Origin: Strix aluco
Lineage: Eukaryota > Chordata > Aves > Strigiformes > Strigidae
DNA: 64,000 nt
Direction of reading: 5' to 3'
Assembly: GCF_031877795.1 (NCBI RefSeq)
Contig: NC_133946.1
Coordinates: 10,887,144-10,951,143 of the forward strand
Below the pieces are notes generated by a model, which was given only the letters and a program-made list of their open reading frames with translations, made no database searches and was not told where the DNA came from. Below, in pieces: positions 56,883 to 64,000 of the stretch (positions are counted from its first letter, which is position 1; every line of letters starts with the position of its first letter). The translations under genes were made by a program, and so were the position numbers.

Positions 56883-59730
56883 AGCTTCTCATATATGCAG
56901 CTATTTTTGGTAGCTGATGGCTCCTGGGTCTGTATGCTTCAGAGCCTTGTTACTTTTCCAGATTTCCTGGAGGAGGGGTTTGTTTTGCTTTTAGGTTTAG
57001 GAGAATGTGATCCTTAACCCTGGAATCCCACTGGCTTTCTTCAGGACCCCAAGATCAGCAAAGCTGAATGGGTTCTTTGTTGATCACATCCTTCTCGTGT
57101 GCTGCTGACATCTCGGGAGCTCCACCGAGGCTGCCTACAGCAGTCTGGACTTTCCACTTGTCCTGGAGAGCTGGTATCGGTGATTCCAAGGCCACGGTGA
57201 CAGACCAGCCTTGTGTCATCCCTGTCTGTGTGGTTGAGGTATGACACGCTCCAGCTTAAAGAACAACACAGAAAATGTCCCCCGCCCTCGTGTTCCTGGG
57301 TTATTCCTCAGCCAAGCTTCACTGCACAAACAGTACAGAACAGTCCAAGGGTGAGTAGGGATGGTGAGGGCCAGCAATTTATTAAGCCAGTGTTGCTGCT
57401 GAAGGTTTTATTGTGAAACCGATGGCGGTGTGTCAGTGGAGGTGATGTCCTGATGGAGAGGCAATAAAGCAGGCTGTGTAAGCGCACCCTAATAGGCATG
57501 TATCCGAGCTATCCGCTGCGATAACCCAGCTGATATATGTATCTTTGATGCTGTAACTCTGCTCTCCTACATCCCTAAGATGTAGGACTTGTCGCTGATG
57601 CATGTACTTCTCTGCGCCATTGCCCTGGGCGCTCAAAACCAAATTTTTTCATTTTCCCCAGGTTGGGAAACTCGTAAGCTAATGCTCTTGCTACAGAGGA
57701 TGTAGGTGGGGACTGGGTTCAGCAGGGCTAAAACGGTTCTCTGGGGCTTAGCAAACATCCCATCTCTCTTGCACTGCCATTAATGTCTTAATCAAGCAGC
57801 TTTTTTCCTGGCAAGTAGTTATTACCCTGAGTGCTCTGCCACCCACCCTCGCACGCAGTGATAGAGGGCAATGCCCTTCGCATGGGGGCAGAGACGGGGG
57901 ATTTTGGAGGGGTGTTAAGTCCTTCCCTTAACGCTTGAGGGAGTGTTAAGGAAACAGGCTTACACAAAACAAAGTCCAAATTTGTTTGTAAATTGTGTCA
58001 CTGCCATATAGGAGTCTGGAAAGAAAGCACTGCCGATAGCCGTGATGTACTCTGTTGCTGGAGCTGTGCTATAAATACGGTCTGGCCCTTGTTAACCGGC
58101 AGCTCTTTTGTGGAGCTGAGTTAGATACAGACAGCTGGGGCTGCTCGCAAGCAGAAAGCCTGAGCTGTATGAGATTAATTGCCAGTGATGACTTGTGTAC
58201 ATTAATTGGCAGGATCTGGGCTGGTATGTACTCTATACCACCACTTGAATTTTGAAAGTCTTGAACAGCCACTGATTGTATTTTCATTAATAAAATAGAC
58301 ACTTATAATTTTCCTGAGATTCTTGCTTCTGTCTGCTCTAGGTTTCAGCGCTTCCCTGCCCACCGGATTGGCACTGCTTTGCTGAGAACGGTTCGTGCTG
58401 AAGGAAGACCTTGGAAGTGCCACATGCAGGATAAAATGATTTGTCTAAACACTATATTTGGCACCAGCTTTTCATCTAAACCAGAGCCACTTTACACCTG
58501 TCTGGCAAGATAAAGGGACTTAAAATGACCGGGAGTGTGATTTTATGCCTGAACGGTATACAAAGACCTCAGCATAAATGAATACCAGAGCTTCAAAGCT
58601 TTTGCTGAATGTTTTTCTACCACCTATAGTACTGTCAGGCTTTTTTATTTTCAAGGTACAGTGATATCACCGAGCAGACCATTTGAAGGCTGTTCTACTT
58701 GATTTAAGGAGGAATGGACAGACAGGTATATGCTGCTATCCCCCGCTGGATGAGCTTAACTGTTTTCTGGGACATGTATTCCTACCCACAGGAGACTCTT
58801 TCTTTTGCTACTTTTCTAGTCTTTTGCAATAAGAGCATCTAAATGATGTCCTTGGCTGATACTTCAGTACTTGCTACGTTGAGGCCACTGCTGTGTCTGA
58901 CCGGGGCTACCGCTGTTCTCCTTCCCACCCAAATGCCGTAACCAGGGGAAGGCTGTTACGGCGAGTCCATCCGTATGAGGATTTTGTTGGTAAGTGTATG
59001 CGTGACCAGGAGGCAATTGCACTCAAATTGCCTGACAGTGCTGGCTGGGCTGCACAGAGCTGTAAGCGGTTACAGACAAAAAAACCCCCACCTTATTTTC
59101 ATTTCAGTCACGTTATAGTTTGAAGCCTTTTGATTAAAAGGTGATTAAATTTCAAGCCCAGTGATGGTAAATCGTTGCTGTCCATGCTGGGGATTGAAAG
59201 CAGCGTGCCAAGTGTGTGCGAAGTCGGTAGCTGCCCTGGGAGGCTGTAGCAGAGAGGGGTCCTGGCCTGGGGAGGGTCCTTGAGGGAGGCGTCCATGTTG
59301 TGCTGGGGGGCTTTTCTCAGGGAAGAGATGTTGGGAGAGCCAGGTATGCGCAGCTTCCCTCCTAAAGGCTGTCCTGAGAGCCAGCGGATGGTGTTGCTGA
59401 GGGAATAAAGCCCCGAGTGGGATGAGGGAGGCTCCGGCTGCCACAGGCTGCATGGCCGGGACGTACCGCTGCCTGGGGGCTGCCGGTGGGAGGGAAGGGG
59501 GCTCCCTCAGGGGGCTGCCGGCCCTGGCGCCAAGCAGAGGGAGCTGGAGGATGGTTGTGAGGGGGCTCTGTCCGGGCTCGGGTGCCCCGGAGGTGAGGGC
59601 GGCCGGGCCAGCGGTGACCGCGCGTTACTCGCCGCCGGGGCCGCTCCCCTCAGCCCGCGGCGGGAAGGCCCGGCCCGCCCGCGCCGCCGCCTCAGGCCCG
59701 CCAGGGGGCGCCGCCGCCTCCCGTACTTAC

Positions 59731-59772
59731 GCGCTCAGCCCCCCCCGCCCCAATCGCCCCAGCCGTCGCCAT
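59731..59772 (-). CDS. Candidate first coding exon (minus-strand gene), protein unidentified
   Basis: On the minus strand the context is GGTCACCATGG, close to an ideal start. The frame encodes MATAGAIGAGGAER (14 codons) up to GAGCGC|GTAAGTA, a strong donor apart from the C at the last exon base. A transcript in this direction would run toward SYT7. I found no second exon and do not recognise the protein. The start may equally be fortuitous within GC-rich promoter DNA. Confidence 0.3.
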
Positions 59773-59897
59773 GGTGACCGCTGGGTGCGTAGCGGCCCTT
59801 ACGAAGCTGACGCAGTGGGCGGCCCGGCACGGGCGGGGGCGGCCCCTGCACGGGCGGAGGCGGTGTTAGAGAATCGGGGGGCCGCGAGGCCCCCGGG

Positions 59898-59952
59898 ATG
59901 GAGGCGGCGGCGGCGGCCCTGGGCCTGCGTCGCTGGCGGCGGCGGCAGAGAG
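59898..59952 (+). CDS. Candidate first coding exon (plus-strand gene), protein unidentified
   Basis: The ATG has G at -3 and G at +4 (cgggATGG). The frame gives MEAAAAALGLRRWRRRQR and ends at AGAG|GTGAGG, a good donor. Eighteen codons plus one base are encoded. The Ala-rich start followed by an Arg/Trp cluster is compatible with a mitochondrial presequence or a basic tail, but in GC-rich DNA such a string can arise by chance. I do not recognise the protein. If the donor is not used, the frame continues to 60377. Confidence 0.35.
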
Positions 59953-60330
59953 GTGAGGGGAGGCGGGAGGGCGGCGGCGACCCCTCAGCCCTGGGGCCGG
60001 CCCCGGTGGGTGTGTGTGGGGGGGGGGGGCTGGCAGCGCCCTGCCGCACCGGCGGGGCCTTCCCGGCGGCGGGAGGGCAGGTCCCGTCGAGCCGTGAGGG
60101 GAGGAGGCCGTTGTGTGGGGCGCTGAGGGGCGAAGCGGCCGGGGGTGCTGCCGGTGCTGTCCCCCGCTCCGGCGGTGCTTTGTTCTGTCCCGCCCTGCTC
60201 GGGAGGCGGCTGGCAGGTGCGGGCGGGGTTGGCGGAGCTGTGCCCGGAGGGAGCGTTTTCCTCCCGTGCTGTGGGGAGACGCCGGGCCGGCTGGGCAGGG
60301 GCGGCCGGGGGTGGGTGTCTTCTGAGGGAG

Positions 60331-63300
60331 CCGCGTCGTTCCCTTCTATAGGGTGCAATGTGGCCTGCATCCTATAGAAAGAGGCGGGCTTTTCCCCCCA
60401 GACAGGTGCGAGGCAGCGCTTCAGGCCGATGGTGGGGTCAGATTTGGGACCCAGGACCCCAGTCCAAGCTGGCCTGGGCTGTCAGTGCTAGCGCGGTGTG
60501 GGAGATTGGATAGGCGTTGTGGTCTGATTGTACAGGGAGAAGCTGCTGGTAGAGGGTGGGTGTGACACATGGATTCTTTCAGCCTTTATTACTTCACAGG
60601 GATGGGTATCTGAAACAGCTGGCACTAAAAGTACTTCAGTGACCTCGATCTGCCACAGTGGGTGATGAGCCCAGACCACAGAAATCCCCAGTTAGGGTCA
60701 CAGAGACCCACATGCTTGTAAAAGTAAAGGATATATCACTCTGAGGTCTTACAGCTGGGATGTTGCTGGGCTGCTCAGCCAGAATTCATGCTGTGCCCAT
60801 TCTGCGAGGTGGTACCTGCTGGTGTGTTTAGGACAGGCTTCAGTTGTCACTTGGAATATAAGAATGGTGATGGCTGAGTCTGCAGGTCCTGATAGGTGGG
60901 ATGGTGGTACTTAGAGCCAGCTTCAGTTGGGAAACAGCGTAGTGATTGCCAAAGATAGTATATACAGCTTCTGGGATGCTGGAGTGTTTGTAAGTGTTGC
61001 ATACTGAACGCAGCAAATATCTGTTCGATGGATTAGCCAGCATGTTAAAGGAAATGGTTCTGAGGGAAAGTATAAACCCTGCCAAAGCAGGAAGGACATT
61101 ACTCACCTGCCAGAATAAAACCTTGTGTTACCTGGTGATGAGTTGCTACATCCTGCTGTCATTTTCTGGTAGAATAGGGAGAAGTCTCTGAGCCTGTGTG
61201 GTCAGGCCGAGTGTTTTTAAAATAGTCGTGGTTGGGAGATAATGAAATTGGAGGAAGTGGTTTTTGTACAGACAGAGTCTTTAATCTCTCTGTTTATGAC
61301 GATGGCTTCAATGAAATGCATGTTAGTGGGGAAGTGTCTACACTGCTGAGGAAGTTTGTGATTGGGGAAGAAGGAATATCTGGGCACTGGTGGCGAGCCT
61401 TCTAAATAGAAAACATTACCTGGGTGAAGTTATTCGTTGTCCTAGGTGTTAGCTTTCTGTGTCATAAAAGTTACATTGATTAGATTACTGCTCAGCCCAG
61501 TGAATGTGTCAGGTTGTAGTGGACAGGCAGGCCGGTAATGGCTAACGGGGACAAGAAACTTGAACAGCATCTGCTACATGGTAAATAATGCATATAGGCT
61601 GGAACTTCTGTAATGAAAACTCTTCAGAAGGGAGTAGGATGAATGTTCCCCTTTAGATCTGTATTTAAATAAAATAAGACATTTTGGAGTTACCATCTCT
61701 GCTGTTTTACAAAAACGTTGCTCCCTCCGTAACATGCTAGAGAGTCAAAATTACAGATTTGAGGGTACAAACTACATATGTATTGCTGGTACTGATTTTG
61801 ATAGTGCTGACCTGCAAAAACCAGGTTTGATCAGAATTCCATTTTAGGTTAAGGCTAGATCCTTTTGACTGCTATCTGCAGAATCAAATCAGAAGTCACA
61901 GAAACGGGGGTTGCTGTAAGTCCCTGACGGCTCAATCATTGATGGGAAGTGGGCAATGAGAAAGGCAAACCTCACTGTGCTGAGTCCACCTGTTCTCTTC
62001 TAGAGTTCTAAGAAGGAACTGTTGTGCAACAACATGATCTGAGGGGTTAAAATTGAGAAATGTGCTGCTCCCGGAAGAAACATGGGAAGGATGAAATACT
62101 CTCTTCAATTAAAAAAGTTAGTTAAAACAAATTAGGGAAGAGAAACAGGGTAAATAAAAATACCTGTCAGTCTGTTTCATTAAAAAAAAGTAATGAATGT
62201 AGATATCAGACGGTTTAAAAGTGTTGAGAAGACTTGTCTTCAGCAGATAGTGTATCTGCATTGTACTAAATTTTGGCAGAGTTTTACTTTTTAGGGAACT
62301 TTTTCAAAATTCCTATGAACAAATAGTTATGACAAAAAGAAATCTGAGTTGTATGTAAGTGCACTGATATGCTTTTGGATTTCACATGGGAATATAAATG
62401 TTGCATTCTTTGTGCTATGTCTACCTTGGTTTGGTCAAAGACCGAAGAGATTTTTACGTATCCCTTAAACGCTGTACCTCTAACTGGAGATGTAAACTTG
62501 CAAGGCCTCTACTGGCCCTCTGATAGACCCACTTGACTTGCATGTTTTTATCAGTCCCACCTGCCTTTGCTTCCCTCTTGTAAAACATTACGGCATTCCC
62601 TGTGGGATCCGAGTGTGTGAGCTGTGAATTGCTGTTGTAATCCATGTGAAGTTCAGGTTGTGTCTCTGCTGTGACCTTTAATCCCAGGGTGCTGAAGGGA
62701 CAGATGTTTAATGGCCTTTTATAGTGCCAAGTGTAAAAACAGGCAGAAGGGAGTTTCCTCTGCAGCCTCATCTTAGAAGTGAATTAATTTTGAGTTAGCT
62801 CATCAAAACTAGGTCACTGTGGTTTCTGAGTTCCAATAAAATTGAACGGATTTGCAAACAAGATTTATACCCTTCCAAGCCTTTGTGACTTAGAAAACTT
62901 TCCTTAAAGCAATATAAATACCAATCTTCTTGGTTTTGCGGGTCTCTTCCAGGCAAGCTGGAGACCTGTAGGAAATACAAGGGTGCTAACGCTTGAGAGA
63001 GCAAACCCCAGCGTGCTCGGTACGCTGCTCAGCTTTGGGCAGGTACCAGCCTGAGAGGCTTCGAGTCATTTCCAGGCCTGCCTACAATTTATTAAACTTC
63101 CTTGCATTGAACCAGCAGTGGTTCTGTTCTGTCTTCAGACAGGGGAAGGATGTTTGAGGCTTTTCCCTTGGGGTAGGAAAGCTTTATATCTACCCTAGAA
63201 CAAGCAGCTTTGACTTTGGGGGGTCTGCACCCTGCTTTTCCTCTAAGAAAATGGCATGTCCCCCTTCTCAGCTTGGCACCTAGGTAGTAGCAAATACTAC

Positions 63301-63944
63301 TGGGTTAAACTAGCAGTCTTGGATTCTGACAGTGATCCAGCAGATGAATAAGTACATCCTGAGCTGGATTCAGCAGTGGGGTTTGAGGAAGTTACATTTA
63401 AAGAGACAGCAGTTGAGATGCTTGGAAGAGTGAAACTATTTTCATCTCTTTTTAGACAGCTGCGGGGCTGGAGTTTTTAGAGAGCTGCGGGAAAGGAGTT
63501 TATGAAAGTGCTCTTTGTGCTATCAGGAGCGTGACAAATGGACTCTTGGGATCTGTGGATAGCTTTGGGATGTTTATTCTTGCTGGAATAGATTCTTTGA
63601 GTAAATCAGACTCGTAGCTAGTTTGTGCAGATATTTTCTTTATTCTGTACTGTACATATGTGGTACTGTAATTTGTGTGTCTGCCAGAACAAACATACAT
63701 GGCACATGATTCACGGTGGTGGGAATCATGATGCTTCTAGTTCTCCATTCTTTCACTTTCAAGCTAACACTTTGTGCGTTTCTAAAGAGAAATCAGAGGA
63801 AAAAAATCCTGAAAATTTGCCAGGTGTGGTATCTGTCCAGCTTTGAACTTTTAAGATGGAAGAAACTGAAATTATTTTTGTGATTTTGATAAATGGAGAA
63901 ATTCGCCCACTGAAAAACTAAAATCAAATTGCTATGTATTTTAG
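60331..63944. other. Probable intron right of the CpG island
   Basis: AT-richer single-copy-looking DNA. One 55-codon stop-free stretch follows a strong pyrimidine-tract acceptor at about 63456 (TTTTTAG|ACAGCT) but does not match the phase of the candidate first exon. No confident exon. Confidence 0.45.
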
Positions 63945-64000
63945 GAGCACGAGTATGGCTGGGAGTTGAGAGTCCACTCACAGGGGCACAGAGTCTGCTC
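63945..64000 (+). CDS. Possible second exon of the plus-strand gene, cut by the window end
   Basis: The acceptor GCTATGTATTTTAG|GAGCAC is followed by 56 nt. In phase 1, as the exon at 59898-59952 requires, these are open to the window end (GARVWLGVESPLTGAQSLL). The phase agreement is suggestive, but 18 open codons are weak evidence and I do not recognise the peptide. Confidence 0.2.

Larger units (their letters stand above)
47985..59500. other. Lower-GC region with no recognised exon
   Basis: Composition shifts here to lower GC with more G and T than C and A on the plus strand. It contains a 17-T run (53857-53873), an AAT microsatellite (56861-56882) and the 16-bp palindrome tacgtgtgcacacgta (about 54446). 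No open frame resembles a known protein; the longest have frequent stops around them. It may be intergenic, or intron of a transcript from the CpG island to its right or from further left. Confidence 0.55.
59500..60330. promoter_or_regulatory. CpG island, probable bidirectional promoter
   Basis: A sharply delimited CpG-dense block with several GGGCGG boxes (about 59815-59865) inside otherwise lower-GC DNA. No TATA box seen. Two divergent ATGs in good contexts, each followed by a splice donor (59772 on minus, 59898 on plus), lie 126 bp apart. Short-spaced divergent starts in a CpG island are typical of shared promoters. In mammals DAGLA lies upstream of SYT7, but its first exon is non-coding as I recall, so this link is only positional. 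Confidence 0.7.

Noticed and set aside
63456..63625. 55-codon open stretch after a strong acceptor
   Set aside because: Its frame does not fit the phase-1 end of the candidate first exon, it ends in a stop without a recognised polyadenylation signal, and a run of this length is not rare at this base composition.
60331..64000. DAGLA coding exon expected by mammalian synteny
   Set aside because: No stretch resembles the DAGLA N-terminus or any of its membrane segments in this window; at most a non-coding first exon could be present.

Overview
This is vertebrate nuclear DNA, most likely from a bird. The genes are split into short exons with GT/AG introns. GC content is high and introns are compact. 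Three truncated CR1 retroposons carry the avian-type 3' end, and there are many GC-rich minisatellites. I cannot name the species from the sequence.

The left half (about 0.54-32.3 kb) holds one complete gene on the minus strand: synaptotagmin-7 (SYT7), a high-affinity Ca2+ sensor for exocytosis. All nine constitutive coding exons are present with intact splice sites. Spliced together they give exactly 403 codons plus a stop, the length of the common mammalian isoform. Between exons 3 and 4 lie four more exons (132, 216, 369 and 126 nt). All are multiples of three and all sit between phase-2 introns. They encode the variable linker of the long SYT7 isoforms; including all of them gives 684 residues. 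In minus-strand order: exon 1 (31.98 kb, in a CpG island), a 13.4-kb intron, exon 2 (membrane segment), exon 3, cassettes B, A, C and D, exon 4, exon 5 (C2A), exon 6 (end of C2A), exon 7 (start of C2B), exon 8, and exon 9 with the stop codon. A short 3' UTR has an AATAAA signal near 560.

The introns and flanks are rich in tandem repeats. These include a ~660-bp pyrimidine-rich (sense strand) tract starting about 10 nt from the cassette C donor, a GGA microsatellite about 50 nt from the cassette D donor, an 18-bp minisatellite of about 49 copies, a GGGAT array and a minisatellite with a 299-bp higher-order period. Several AT-rich islands with homeodomain- or MEF2-like sites stand out from the GC-rich background as candidate conserved regulatory elements.

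From 33 to 59.5 kb I find no convincing coding exon. At 59.5-60.3 kb there is a second CpG island. It carries two divergent candidate first coding exons whose start codons are 126 bp apart, which suggests a bidirectional promoter. A possible second exon of the plus-strand transcript begins at 63945 and runs off the window. In mammals the gene upstream of SYT7 is DAGLA, but nothing here matches its protein, so I do not assign a name.
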